A stretch of 64,000 nt of DNA from DASVRZ01 sp038228695 (GCA_038228695.1 JBBRPA010000013.1:6836-70835); one strand, 5' to 3'. Positions 44,133 to 53,601 are shown, counted from the stretch's first letter. The notes: generated by a model not told the origin, from the sequence alone. Program-made: numbers and translations.

Positions 44133-45809
44133 TTAAAGTCGATTGAGGGCGCTGAGGATGGCTTGGATGCTAGCTAGTTCGATGTTAGTGTTTTCGGCAG
44201 CACCCCATTTGGTCTGGCCGTTTTCTAACTTGATTTGAATGTAGGCGATCGCGCTGCTGTCGCTGCCGCTGCTGAGGGCGTGCTCTTTGTAGTAGGCGAC
44301 AGAAAATGAGGGGACGCCCGCTTTAACGAGCGCATCCACAAACGCAGCGATCGGGCCGTTGCCTTCGCCAGTGAGGGCGAGAGGTTGGCCGTTTCTTAAG
44401 ACAGAGGCGCGGCAATGGAAAGTGCCAGCGGTGCCGTCGGCGTGGAAATGAACGAGCGACCACGGCGTTTCCGTTTCGATGTATTCCTTCCAAAACATAC
44501 CGCGCAATTCGGCGGCGGTGACTTCGCGGCCAAGCGCATCGACGGCGTCGTTGGCGATGGGGCCAAATTCGCGTTGCATGTCTTTTGGAAGTTCGATCCC
44601 GTATTCAGCTTCTAACAAATAAGCGACGCCGCCTTTGCCGCTCTGGCTGTTGACGCGAATGACTTCGCGGTATTCGCGTCCGATGTCGGCGGGGTCAATA
44701 GTTAGATAAGGCACATCCCAAGTTTCGCGGCTCTTGTTTTCCGCTTTGGTTTCCCATTCGGCGAGGCCTTTTTTAATGGCGTCCTGATGTGAGCCACTGA
44801 AGGCAGTGAAAACGAGTTCGCCGGCGTAGGGATGACGCGGGGGAACAGTCATGCCCGTGGTGCGTTCGTAAACGGAGATGAGTTCGCTGATGTTAGTAAA
44901 ATCGAGGCCGGGATGGATGCCGTGCATGTAGAGGTTGAGCGCGACCGTGACGATGTCGAGGTTGCCGGTGCGTTCGCCGTTTCCAAAGAGGGTGCCTTCG
45001 ACGCGGTCGGCGCCGGCAAGCAAGCTCAACTCGGTGGCCGCAACGCCGGTGCCGCGGTCGTTGTGGGTATGTAGGCTGAGCGTGACGCTGTCGCGACGAT
45101 GGATGTGGCGCGACATCCATTCGATTTGGTCGGCGTGAATGTTAGGCGTCATAGCCTCGACTGTGTTAGGCAGGTTGAGGATCATTTTGTGATCCGGCGT
45201 CGGCTGCCAGAGATCGATGACGGCGTTTGAGATTTCCAAAGCGAAGTCGAGTTCGGTGAGCGAAAAAGATTCGGGCGAATATTGCAGACGGACGTTAGTT
45301 CCGCCATTTCCCTGAAGGCGCGGGAGGCGATCGAGGATCCATTGGGCACCTTGCAACGCGATCGATTTGATTTCCTCACGCGATTTGCCGAAGACGACGC
45401 GGCGCTGGGCGGGCGAGGTGCTGTTGTAGAGATGGATGATGACGTTTTTCGCGCCAACGAGGGATTCGACGGTGCGTTCGATGAGGTCCTCGCGGCATTG
45501 GACGAGGCATTGGATGGTGACATCATCGGGGATACGGTTTTCCTCGATGAGCCGACGGTTGAAGGCGAACTCGGTGTTGGAGGCGCTGGGGAAGCCGATT
45601 TCGATTTCTTTGAATCCGCAGCGAACGAGGGCGTCGAAGAGTTCGAGCTTCTGGGAGACGTTCATCGGGACGGCGAGGGCTTGGTTGCCGTCGCGAAGAT
45701 CCACGCTGCACCAGATGGGCGGCGCGACTAGGGTGCGCGAGGGCCATTGGCGATCAGGCAAAGGGACAGGCGCGGAGGATCGGTATTTTACGGATGGATT
45801 GGGCAACAT
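44133..45809 (-). CDS. leuA: 2-isopropylmalate synthase, long form
   Basis: A 558-residue enzyme of the longer LeuA type seen in actinobacteria and yeast. WCSVDLRDGNQAL (about 38-50) is the HMGL-like metal and substrate motif. LSLHTHNDRGTGVAATELS (about 250-268) has the zinc-binding H-x-H, and GNGERTGNLDIV (about 283-294) the second signature. The C-terminal regulatory domain (from about 430) is complete, with an IQIKLENGQTKWG strand. It condenses 2-oxoisovalerate with acetyl-CoA in the first leucine step and is usually inhibited by leucine. MLPNPSVKYRSS at 45809 is the start; it is followed downstream by an intrinsic terminator. Confidence 0.95.
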   Translation of the reverse strand: MLPNPSVKYRSSAPVPLPDRQWPSRTLVAPPIWCSVDLRDGNQALAVPMNVSQKLELFDALVRCGFKEIEIGFPSASNTEFAFNRRLIEENRIPDDVTIQCLVQCREDLIERTVESLVGAKNVIIHLYNSTSPAQRRVVFGKSREEIKSIALQGAQWILDRLPRLQGNGGTNVRLQYSPESFSLTELDFALEISNAVIDLWQPTPDHKMILNLPNTVEAMTPNIHADQIEWMSRHIHRRDSVTLSLHTHNDRGTGVAATELSLLAGADRVEGTLFGNGERTGNLDIVTVALNLYMHGIHPGLDFTNISELISVYERTTGMTVPPRHPYAGELVFTAFSGSHQDAIKKGLAEWETKAENKSRETWDVPYLTIDPADIGREYREVIRVNSQSGKGGVAYLLEAEYGIELPKDMQREFGPIANDAVDALGREVTAAELRGMFWKEYIETETPWSLVHFHADGTAGTFHCRASVLRNGQPLALTGEGNGPIAAFVDALVKAGVPSFSVAYYKEHALSSGSDSSAIAYIQIKLENGQTKWGAAENTNIELASIQAILSALNRL

Positions 45810-45849
45810 GGTGGAGAAAGATAGGGTAGGCATCTTAGCACAAGGGAAA

Positions 45850-45880
45850 GATAGGTCCTATAGGACTTATGGGACCTATA
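45850..45880. repeat. Palindromic repeat built of 9-base units, overlapping the ybeY stop
   Basis: ATAGGTCCT, ATAGGACTT and ATGGGACCT follow one another, then ATA. The outer ATAGGTCC (45851-45858) and GGACCTAT (45872-45879) are perfect inverted repeats. The ybeY stop codon (45876-45878) lies in it. It is a short REP-like palindrome between ybeY and leuA, possibly a terminator or processing stem without a T-run. Confidence 0.6.
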
Positions 45881-46334
45881 TAAGGTGTAGCTGTGCGAAG
45901 ATTTCGCTCTGCACCCGGTGCATTTCTTCGTGTTCGTCCGGCGAGGTGTCGTCGTAGCCACGGAGATGAAGCAGACCGTGGAGGATGTAGAGAGCGATTT
46001 CTTCTTGCGGAGTGTGATCAAATTCGGAGGCGTGGCTGGCAGCGGTCTCGGTGCTAATAAGAATCTCGCCGTGCTCGAAGGTGAGGACGTCGGTTGGGCC
46101 TGCAATGTCCATGAATTCGACGTGAAAATAGGCCATGGCTTTGTCGGAGATCAGCGCGACGGAGACCTCGTCGAGGTAGGGCAAGACGTCGCCGGGCTGG
46201 GGAGCGATATTCATCACGGCAACGACCGCGCGGGAGGCAAAGTCTTTTAGCCCGGGGAGATCGACCGGGACCCGACGCTGGCGGTTTTGCAAAACCACCA
46301 CGGGTTTTTCGCGCAGAGCAGGCACGGCGGGCAC
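45876..46334 (-). CDS. ybeY: Endoribonuclease YbeY
   Basis: A 152-residue protein. YILHGLLHLRGYDDTSPDEH (about 118-137) is the zinc motif region. The first two His of the H-x3-H-x5-H site are present, but the third ligand position is Asp (GYDD instead of GYDH). Asp there can still bind metal, so activity is likely. It acts in 16S rRNA 3'-end maturation and ribosome quality control. It is the third gene of the phoH, 7TM-HD, ybeY unit, an order also known in other phyla. The gap to the HD gene is 11 bases. Confidence 0.9.
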   Translation of the reverse strand: MPAVPALREKPVVVLQNRQRRVPVDLPGLKDFASRAVVAVMNIAPQPGDVLPYLDEVSVALISDKAMAYFHVEFMDIAGPTDVLTFEHGEILISTETAASHASEFDHTPQEEIALYILHGLLHLRGYDDTSPDEHEEMHRVQSEIFAQLHLI

Positions 46335-46345
46335 GGAGAAAAAAG

Positions 46346-47962
46346 TTAGGCCGCCGCGGCGGATTTCTTGTCGTCGAGATTGGCGATGTCTTTCTCTGCG
46401 CGCGGCTCGTCCTTGCTGTCCTTGGGATAGGCGATGCGGGTGTGGAGGATGTTTTTCAGCGAGAAGCGGAAGCTTTCGCCGATGATGCGGATTTCGCGGA
46501 GAGTCAGATCGCAGTCATCGAGTTGGCCGTCCGCGATGCGGGCGTCGATAATGTCGTTGACGAGCTGCTCGATCCGTTGCGGCGTGGGTTTGTTCAGGCT
46601 GCGGGAGGCGCTCTCAACAGCATCGGCGAGGCTGATGATTCCGGCCTCTTTAAATTGCGGGATGGGGCCGGGGTAGCGGAAGCTTTCCTGCCGGACTTCG
46701 GGGATGTCTTCCTCGCGCATGTTCATGATCTTGCCCCCGGCTCGGGTGTCCTCTTGCTGCTGCTGAGCGCGCTTGTAGAAATAGGAAACCAACGAATTGC
46801 CGTGATGCTGCTGGATGACGTCGAGGATCTGGTGGTTCAGCTTGTGCTTGAGCGCGAGATCGACGCCCTCTTTGACGTGGGCGATGATAATGAGGGCGCT
46901 CATGGTTGGCGCGAGGTCGTCGTGCGGGTTGCGATCCTCGTTGATGTTCTCGGTGAAATACTCGGGTTTGACGAGTTTACCGACGTCATGAAAATAAGCG
47001 CAGACCCGACAGAGAGTAGCATTGGCCTTCACCTTCTCTGCAGCGGCCTCAGCGAGACTGGCCACCATCAGACTATGATGATAGGTGCCCGGTGCCTCGG
47101 TCGAGAGACGGCGCAAGAGCGGGTGATTGAGATCGGCGATTTCCAGCCAGGAGATGTCGGTGGTAATTCCGAATGGCGTTTCCAAAAGAGGCAACGCGCC
47201 GCCCACGAGCACGGCGGTGATCATTCCGCTGCCGATCGCCGCAAGTGTCTGCCAGCCGAAAAGGTTCCAATCGGTGCTAGGCAGATCCATCAAATTCAGG
47301 GTGATCAATCCGAAGCTAAGGGCGAGTAACCACGTGGCGACTCCGACGTAAAAACCGGCGCGCAACAACCGACTGCGACGCCGCACTTGGAGCGTGACGA
47401 AGACGGAGATGAATCCGCTAATCAGGCTCAACACGAGAATGAAAGCGTCGATTCCGCGGAAGAGAATGGAAGTTAGCAAACTAACAAAAACTGCGGCAAA
47501 CAGCCCCAGATTCCGACCGAGCAGCACCGAGATCACGAGCGGTGCGAACGAATAAGGAATGAGCAGAATCGGCACGACTTTCCAAAGGACGCTGTCGTTC
47601 GTTTTAGAGATTTCAAAGCACACCTGCATCACCAGTTTGCAAACGGTCAAGTGCGCGAGGATGACGCCAAAAATCAGCAGCACCCGGCCGTTGCTCCGGA
47701 AGGTCTCAGGATGTCCGATCCAAAGCTGCGCGATGGCCGTGCTGAGAATAAGCAGGCTAATCAGAAAAAATTGCGCGGGCGACTGTTGCTGTCCGTAGAA
47801 AATCAGGCTAGCGAGGCCGCCAATGAAAAGGCCGAGGATGATCATTTTCACCCATGGGTCGGTAGCGAGCGTTTGGCGGAATTCGCTAGTCGTCTTCTGG
47901 CGACGCGTCTTGGCCGAGGACAACCCTTGCTTAATCAGTTTTTTCTTGGCGAATCCAAACAT
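46346..47962 (-). CDS. 7TM-HD phosphohydrolase (PgpH-like), short form
   Basis: A 538-residue protein. About eight membrane helices lie between residues 40 and 260 (for example WVKMIILGLFIGGLASLIFY). The HD domain follows: APGTYHHSLMVASLAEAAAE (about 290-309), AYFHDVGKLVKPEYF (about 322-336), NPHDDLAP and HHGNSLVSYFY. This is the catalytic part of PgpH-type c-di-AMP phosphodiesterases. The large extracytoplasmic HDED domain that normally sits between helices 1 and 2 is missing, so ligand sensing differs. It is ten bases after phoH and 11 before ybeY, and all three are probably one transcript. Confidence 0.88.
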   Translation of the reverse strand: MFGFAKKKLIKQGLSSAKTRRQKTTSEFRQTLATDPWVKMIILGLFIGGLASLIFYGQQQSPAQFFLISLLILSTAIAQLWIGHPETFRSNGRVLLIFGVILAHLTVCKLVMQVCFEISKTNDSVLWKVVPILLIPYSFAPLVISVLLGRNLGLFAAVFVSLLTSILFRGIDAFILVLSLISGFISVFVTLQVRRRSRLLRAGFYVGVATWLLALSFGLITLNLMDLPSTDWNLFGWQTLAAIGSGMITAVLVGGALPLLETPFGITTDISWLEIADLNHPLLRRLSTEAPGTYHHSLMVASLAEAAAEKVKANATLCRVCAYFHDVGKLVKPEYFTENINEDRNPHDDLAPTMSALIIIAHVKEGVDLALKHKLNHQILDVIQQHHGNSLVSYFYKRAQQQQEDTRAGGKIMNMREEDIPEVRQESFRYPGPIPQFKEAGIISLADAVESASRSLNKPTPQRIEQLVNDIIDARIADGQLDDCDLTLREIRIIGESFRFSLKNILHTRIAYPKDSKDEPRAEKDIANLDDKKSAAAA

Positions 47963-47972
47963 CGTAAAAAAG

Positions 47973-48947
47973 TTAGACCGTGCGTTCGGGATGGGCGTCG
48001 CGGAATTTTTTGTAGGCGCCAATAATGGACCGAACGAGCTCGTGACGCACGACATCGCGCTCCTCGAAAGTGATGAATCCGATCCCGGGCACTTTTGCGA
48101 GCGCGTCGCCGGCTTCGATCAGGCCGGATTTTTTATTGCGCGGCAGATCGATCTGCGTTCGGTCGCCGGTAACGACGCAACGCGACTCAGGTCCGAGTCG
48201 AGTTAGAAACATAAACATCTGCTCCGTGGTCGTGTTTTGAGCCTCGTCCAAAATGACAAACGCGTCCTGCAACGTTCGCCCGCGCATGTAAGCGAGCGGA
48301 GCGATTTCAATCACGCCGCGCTCGGTATAGCGCTCGATTTCCTCCGGCTCGAGCATGTCGTAGAGGGCGTCGTAGAGCGGGCGGAGGTAGGGTAGGATTT
48401 TGTCGTTCAGATCACCCGGAAGGAACCCGAGCGCCTCGCCCGCTTCGACAGCCGGGCGGGTGAGAATGATGCGGCGAACTTTTTCCTGTTTGAGCGCGGA
48501 GATGGCGAGGGCCATCGCAAGATAGGTCTTGCCAGTGCCAGCGGGACCGAGGCCGAAGGTTAGATCGTGATCGAGAATAGTCTGGACGTAGCGTTTCTGG
48601 CTAGCGGTGCGGGCAATGATCGGGGGCTTGCGGACGGAGCATTGGATTTTGATCGAGGCCAGTTGCGAGAGCGATTCGCTAGACCCGTCGAGGACGGAGT
48701 TGAGCGCGTAGAGAAACTCTTGGCGGCGAATCGGCGTGCCTTTTTTATGGGCGTCCTCCAATTGCCCAAGGAGCGATTTCGCATGCGCCACCGAGGCATC
48801 GTCGCCCTCGAAGCGGATCCAGCCATCGCGAGTGGTAACGGAGACGGCGAGTGATTCCTCAAGCTTTTTCAGCAAACGCGGATCGTTCGCATAGAGCGAT
48901 TGAAGCGTCCGGGCGCTGTCGAATTCGATGGTTTCCGTGGCTGGCAT
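47973..48947 (-). CDS. phoH: PhoH-family ATPase
   Basis: A 324-residue protein. The N-terminal 110 residues have the KH-like PhoH domain (SLAVSVTTRDGWIRFEGDD). GLGPAGTGKTYLAMALAI (about 136-153) is Walker A and DAFVILDEAQNTTTEQMFMF (about 228-247) Walker B, followed by SRCVVTGDRTQIDLP. PhoH proteins are RNA-linked ATPases with helicase-like cores. It is the first gene of the unit with the 7TM-HD protein and ybeY, consistent with a role in rRNA maturation. Confidence 0.93.
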   Translation of the reverse strand: MPATETIEFDSARTLQSLYANDPRLLKKLEESLAVSVTTRDGWIRFEGDDASVAHAKSLLGQLEDAHKKGTPIRRQEFLYALNSVLDGSSESLSQLASIKIQCSVRKPPIIARTASQKRYVQTILDHDLTFGLGPAGTGKTYLAMALAISALKQEKVRRIILTRPAVEAGEALGFLPGDLNDKILPYLRPLYDALYDMLEPEEIERYTERGVIEIAPLAYMRGRTLQDAFVILDEAQNTTTEQMFMFLTRLGPESRCVVTGDRTQIDLPRNKKSGLIEAGDALAKVPGIGFITFEERDVVRHELVRSIIGAYKKFRDAHPERTV

Positions 48948-49026
48948 GTGTGGCTAAAGCCTCGGAAGTTTAGCAGCGAACGCGGTTTTTACAAAAGCGT
49001 AAACTTTTAGGGTCGGACTGCCCTGC

Positions 49027-49614
49027 CTACGCGGTTTTTTTCAAAACGAAACGCTGACTGAATTTTCCGCTATTGTGGGCCCGACAGCACTTCAGGCAGG
49101 CCACGGTACGCCGGATGGGTCGGACCCGTGGATAAACCGCGCGGCAATGGACGCATTCGTAAAAGTGTTTCCGGGCTATTTTCCGCCGGGGAAGTGGCAG
49201 ATCGTGGCAGCGCGTTTCGTCGCGCAAGCCAAGATCGCGGCACGCCTGTTGCCATTCCACGCCATGCGGCGCAATTCGACGCCGGCGATGCCGGGAGTGG
49301 GCCAATAAATGGGCCAACTCGTGCCGCAGCGTGCGATCCACTTCCGCTGCGCTAAAATCCAGCAAACGCGGGTTGAGCATAACGATATTTTCCCGGTAAT
49401 GAGCCAAGCCTACGGTGGTCGTAAGTCGCGAATTCCAAACCACTTGCACTTTTCCTGCCACCTCGGCGGCTCCTGCTTGGACCAAGAGCGTCGCTGACCG
49501 CGAAATCAGCGCTTCATCGGGTCGAAGCCCGTTTCGGCTGTTGCTTTTGGGGGCCGGATTCCTGAACAGGTCAAGGAAGAGTTGGCCCGCCTGCTTGATG
49601 CTCTTTTTGACCAT
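49027..49614 (-). CDS. SprT-like zinc metalloprotein
   Basis: A 195-residue basic protein. LRHELAHLLAHSRHRRRRIA (about 97-116) contains the HExxH-type HELAH motif, with the third His in PHGVEWQQAC. A C-terminal zinc ribbon follows: YECVHCRAVYPRVRPIRRTV, then CLKCCRAH (C-x2-C...C-x2-C). This is the SprT fold shared with SPRTN-type proteases that degrade DNA-protein crosslinks; bacterial SprT function is poorly known. It follows the cysteine desulfurase gene by 12 bases on the same strand. Confidence 0.88.
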   Translation of the reverse strand: MVKKSIKQAGQLFLDLFRNPAPKSNSRNGLRPDEALISRSATLLVQAGAAEVAGKVQVVWNSRLTTTVGLAHYRENIVMLNPRLLDFSAAEVDRTLRHELAHLLAHSRHRRRRIAPHGVEWQQACRDLGLRDETRCHDLPLPRRKIARKHFYECVHCRAVYPRVRPIRRTVACLKCCRAHNSGKFSQRFVLKKTA

Positions 49615-49626
49615 GGCAAGTGTTCT

Positions 49627-50757
49627 TTAGGACTGTAAATGTCCGACGACCCGGGCTACGCGTCCAATGGTTTCCTCGATTTCGTCCATCGTGTTGGCGC
49701 GCCCGAGGGAAAAACGAACGGTGGCCCCCGCGACCGCCTCGGGAACCCCCATCGCCATGAGCACGTGCGACGCTTGAATACTGCCGACCATGCAAGCGGA
49801 CCCGCTGGAAACACAAACCCCAGCCAAGTCGAGGCCGATCAACAGCGCCTCACCATCCAGACCCGGAAAACTGACGTTTAACGTGTTGGCGAGCCGTTTT
49901 TCGGGGTCGCCGTTCAGAATGGCCGTGGGATCGAACGCCTGAATACCAGCCCAAAGCCGATCGCGCAGGGAGCGCTCGTGGAGTTGCTCGGCGGAGCGCT
50001 TTTCCTCTGCCTCGGCAGCGGCGGCGGCCATGCCAGCGATCGCAGCGACATTTTCGGTGCCAGGGCGGCGCTGATTTTCGTGCGCGCCTCCGTGGTGCAA
50101 CGTCCGAATGGAGACGCCAGCCCGCAGATAGAGCAAGCCCGCGCCGAGTGGACCGTAAAATTTATGCGCCGCAAAGGAGGCGGCATCAACGAGCGCGAGG
50201 TCCACTCTTTCCTTACCGAGCATCTGGATCATGTCGCTATGGAGCAGGACACCCTTTTCGCGACAGATCCGGCTGATTTCCGCCAGAGGCTGGAGAACGC
50301 CCGTCTCGTTGTTCGCAGCCATGATCGAGCAGAGCGTCGTGTCCGAACGAATAGCGTCGCCAAGGTCTTCCAAACGAACCAATCCCAGCGGGTCAACCGG
50401 CAGATACGTGACTTCGAACCCCTCATGACGCTCGAGATATTCAAACGCCTGAAGCACCGCATGATGCTCCGTTTTTGCCGTGATGAGATGTTTCCCCTGC
50501 CCCGCGAGCTCACGAGCCAAACCCAGAATAGCCAAGTTATCCGACTCCGTTCCCCCGCCGGTGAAAATCAGTTCGTGTGGCTTAACGGAAAAAAACCGGG
50601 CCAGCACATCCCGTGCGTCGTCCAGCGCTGCTCGGGTCACCCGACCAGCCGCGTGAATGCTCGACGGGTTGCCGTGATGCTGCTCGAGATACGGCCGCAT
50701 CGCCGCCAAAGCCACGGGAGAGAGCGGTGTGGTCGCGTTGTGATCGAGGTAAATCAT
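49627..50757 (-). CDS. Cysteine desulfurase (NifS/IscS type)
   Basis: A 376-residue PLP enzyme. MIYLDHNATTPLSPVAL is the standard N-terminus, TGGGTESDNLAILG (about 66-79) binds the PLP phosphate, AASFAAHKFYGPLGAGLLY (about 191-209) has the Schiff-base HK, and SSGSACMVGSIQASHVL (about 316-332) the catalytic loop Cys. It moves sulfur from cysteine to Fe-S clusters or tRNA thiolation. There is no iscU or iscA nearby. The loop Cys sits in the short NifS-like form. It precedes the SprT gene. Confidence 0.92.
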   Translation of the reverse strand: MIYLDHNATTPLSPVALAAMRPYLEQHHGNPSSIHAAGRVTRAALDDARDVLARFFSVKPHELIFTGGGTESDNLAILGLARELAGQGKHLITAKTEHHAVLQAFEYLERHEGFEVTYLPVDPLGLVRLEDLGDAIRSDTTLCSIMAANNETGVLQPLAEISRICREKGVLLHSDMIQMLGKERVDLALVDAASFAAHKFYGPLGAGLLYLRAGVSIRTLHHGGAHENQRRPGTENVAAIAGMAAAAAEAEEKRSAEQLHERSLRDRLWAGIQAFDPTAILNGDPEKRLANTLNVSFPGLDGEALLIGLDLAGVCVSSGSACMVGSIQASHVLMAMGVPEAVAGATVRFSLGRANTMDEIEETIGRVARVVGHLQS

Positions 50758-50884
50758 GGAAGCCGCAAACTATAACACAGCCCGCTGACGGCAAGTCTTC
50801 GCGATGCTTGCTTCTTGCAAAAAACCAATCGGGTCCAGCAAGACTTTCAAATCCGAATACTTTGTCTAGTAACCCAACACCGCC

Positions 50885-53185
50885 ATGAAGCCCTCCCACT
50901 CCTGCTGCCACGACCACTCTGACCAAGCAGTCATCCCGTCGTTAACGGCGAAATATTTTTGCCCGATGTGCGAGGGTGTCGAATCGGCCAACCCGGGCGA
51001 TTGCCCAAAATGCGGTATGGCGCTGGAACGCAACCCAACATGGAAACCGGCCACCGGAAAGATGACCTACACTTGCCCGATGCACCCGGAGATCGAGCAA
51101 GACCATCCCGGCGATTGCCCGATCTGCGGCATGGCACTGGAACCAAAGGGACTACCAGCGGACGACCACGACGACGACCAAGAGATTCGTGCTTTGTCGC
51201 AAAAGTTCTGGATCGCTGCCGCGCTCACCTTGCCGGTCTTCATTATTGCGATGGCCCACTGGGTTCCGGGTTTCCATCTGGAGAAACTCCTCCCGAAGAG
51301 TGTGTCGAAATGGATCGAGGTGGCCCTCACTATTCCAGTGGTCTTCTGGGCCGGCGGAATGTTTTTTACCAAAGCCTGGCGCTCGCTGAGGGGCTGGAAC
51401 CTCAACATGTTCACCCTGATCGCGACCGGTGTGGGCGCGGCTTTTATCTACAGCGCGGTCGCGGTGTTAGCACCCGGAGTTTTTCCCGAGTCTTTTCGAG
51501 TCCATGGTGAGGTCGGGCTCTACTTTGAAGCCGCCGCCGTCATTACCGTGCTCGTTCTCCTCGGACAACTGTTAGAAGCCAAAGCGCGCAGTCGCACCGG
51601 CCAAGCCATTCAGTCCCTGCTCGGATTGGCCGCCAAGACCGCCCATCGACTGATCGACGGCAAGGAATCCGATGTCCCCGTGGACGAATTGAAGAAAGGC
51701 GATCTGCTCCGCGTCCGGCCTGGTGAAAAAGTGCCGATCGATGGAGTCATCACCGAGGGTCATAGCAACCTCGACGAGTCGATGATCACGGGCGAAGCCC
51801 TCGCCGTTGGCAAGAAGGCGGGGGACACCGTCATCGGTGCAACGATCAACCAGACCGGCAGCTTTGTGATGCGGACCGAGAAAGTCGGCTCGGAAACTCT
51901 CCTTTCCCAAATCGTCCAGATGGTGGCCGAAGCCCAGCGCAGCCGCGCCCCGATCCAGAAACTCGCGGATTCCGTAGCGGGTTGGTTCGTCCCGATTGTC
52001 ATCACGATTTCCATCATCACATTTATCGTCTGGGCGATTTTCGGACCCGCCCCGGCTATGGCCTACGCCCTCGTCAATGCGGTTTCGGTGCTGATCATTG
52101 CCTGCCCGTGTGCACTCGGACTCGCCACGCCCATGTCGATCATGGTCGGCGTTGGCCGCGCCGCGCAGACCGGCATCCTGATTAGAAATGCCGAAGCCAT
52201 CGAGATCACCGAAAAGGTCACTCATTTAGTCACCGACAAAACCGGCACTCTCACGACCGGGAAACCGCGCGTCACCCACCGCAAGACGGTGAATGGCATC
52301 GCGGAAACGCACTTGCTACAGCTAGCCGCTTCCGTCGAGGGAAATAGCGAACATCCCCTCGCCCGAGCCATCGTCGATCAAGCCCGGGAAGGCGGCATCG
52401 ATCTCCTCGACGTGAAGGATTTCGCCTCGACCACCGCCGGTGGCGTCACCGGAACCGTCGATGGAAAAACTATCCGCGTCGGCAAAGCGGGATTCCTCGA
52501 AGAAAACGGCATCGCGCTCCCCGATGATCTCGTCGAAGCAGCCGCCGCGTGGCAGGAACAAGCTCGCACGGTCGTCTGGATTGCCATCGATCAGACCGCA
52601 GCCGGGATCCTCAGCATCGCCGATCCGATCAAAGAAAGCACCGCCGAAGCGATCCAGGCGCTCCACGCCCTTGGAATTAAGGTCATCATGTGCACCGGTG
52701 ACAACCGCAAAACCGCCGAGGCCGTCGCTCGCGAACTCGGCATCGACGAGGTTCACGCCGAAGTCGTCCCTCACGACAAGATCGAGATCGTCCGGAAACT
52801 CAAAGCCACGGGAGCCATTGTCGCCATGGCCGGAGACGGCATCAACGACGCCCCGGCCTTGGCAGAGGCGAACGTCGGCATCGCGATGGGCACTGGCACC
52901 GATGTCGCGATCCAAAGCGCCGGGATCACCCTGGTAAAGGGAGACCTTATAGGCATCGCCAAAGCCATCCACCTCAGTCGCGCCGTCATGGGCAACATCC
53001 GACAGAACCTCTTCTTTGCCTTCATCTACAACACCGTCGGCGTCCCCGTGGCCGCCGGAATTCTTTACCCCTTCTTTGGCCTGCTCCTGAGCCCGATGAT
53101 CGCCGGAGCAGCGATGAGCGTTTCGTCCCTTTCCGTCATCTTGAATGCGCTCCGCTTGCGCGCTCTTACCCTCGAAACAAAATGA
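50885..53185 (+). CDS. copA: Copper-exporting P1B-type ATPase
   Basis: A 766-residue ATPase. Instead of HMA domains it starts with two short heavy-metal-binding modules: FCPMCEGVESANPGDCPKCG (about 22-41) and YTCPMHPEIEQDHPGDCPIC (about 61-80). The metal-site helix has IIACPCALGLATP (about 404-416), with FIYNTVGVPVA and MSVSSLSVILNAL in helices 7-8, the Cu(+) P1B-1 pattern. DKTGTLTTGKP (about 451) is phosphorylated, and MAGDGINDAPAL (about 648) is the hinge. It exports Cu(+), perhaps Ag(+), to the periplasm. A Met/Cys-rich periplasmic peptide gene follows 126 bases downstream, likely cooperating. Confidence 0.93.
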   Translation: MKPSHSCCHDHSDQAVIPSLTAKYFCPMCEGVESANPGDCPKCGMALERNPTWKPATGKMTYTCPMHPEIEQDHPGDCPICGMALEPKGLPADDHDDDQEIRALSQKFWIAAALTLPVFIIAMAHWVPGFHLEKLLPKSVSKWIEVALTIPVVFWAGGMFFTKAWRSLRGWNLNMFTLIATGVGAAFIYSAVAVLAPGVFPESFRVHGEVGLYFEAAAVITVLVLLGQLLEAKARSRTGQAIQSLLGLAAKTAHRLIDGKESDVPVDELKKGDLLRVRPGEKVPIDGVITEGHSNLDESMITGEALAVGKKAGDTVIGATINQTGSFVMRTEKVGSETLLSQIVQMVAEAQRSRAPIQKLADSVAGWFVPIVITISIITFIVWAIFGPAPAMAYALVNAVSVLIIACPCALGLATPMSIMVGVGRAAQTGILIRNAEAIEITEKVTHLVTDKTGTLTTGKPRVTHRKTVNGIAETHLLQLAASVEGNSEHPLARAIVDQAREGGIDLLDVKDFASTTAGGVTGTVDGKTIRVGKAGFLEENGIALPDDLVEAAAAWQEQARTVVWIAIDQTAAGILSIADPIKESTAEAIQALHALGIKVIMCTGDNRKTAEAVARELGIDEVHAEVVPHDKIEIVRKLKATGAIVAMAGDGINDAPALAEANVGIAMGTGTDVAIQSAGITLVKGDLIGIAKAIHLSRAVMGNIRQNLFFAFIYNTVGVPVAAGILYPFFGLLLSPMIAGAAMSVSSLSVILNALRLRALTLETK

Positions 53186-53311
53186 TCGCAGCGACGAATC
53201 GACCGGAATAAATCCGACCACCGAGCCTCCCATTTTCGTTACATAACGCACCCCTTCCCCATCGCCGCGGATTCCCTGTGGAAATGGGGGAAAACAAGCA
53301 ACACCCAAAAA

Positions 53312-53578
53312 ATGAAAAATAAACTCAGCATCCTAATCGTTGGCAGCCTCATGGCCCTCGCATCCATCCCTGCCCACGCCGATAAAACCATCGCCGACAA
53401 CGACCGTTTGATGGCCCAGCGCGCCCAAGTCGCCGAAATCGTCAAGACCGACGACGGCTGCAAAATGATGTGCGACGAAATGATGAAAAACCCCAAGTCG
53501 AAGAAAATGATGTGCGACATGGTCATGAAAGATTCCGAGTGCATGAAAATGATGCACGACGGAATGAAAACGAAGTAA
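53312..53578 (+). CDS. Small Met/Cys-rich exported protein, probable copper binder
   Basis: An 88-residue protein with a signal peptide (MKNKLSILIVGSLMALASIP, cleaved near AHA, residue 23). The mature half ends in a Met/Cys/Lys repeat: CKMMCDEMMKNPKSKKMMCD, then MVMKDSECMKMMHDGMK. Three CxxMC- or KMMC-like clusters are good Cu(I) ligands. It lies between copA and an intrinsic terminator, so it is the last gene of the copper unit. Periplasmic copper buffering is an inference from composition and context. I do not recognise a named family. Confidence 0.72.
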   Translation: MKNKLSILIVGSLMALASIPAHADKTIADNDRLMAQRAQVAEIVKTDDGCKMMCDEMMKNPKSKKMMCDMVMKDSECMKMMHDGMKTK

Positions 53579-53601
53579 CCACTTCCTTATCCCCCCAAGC
53601 A

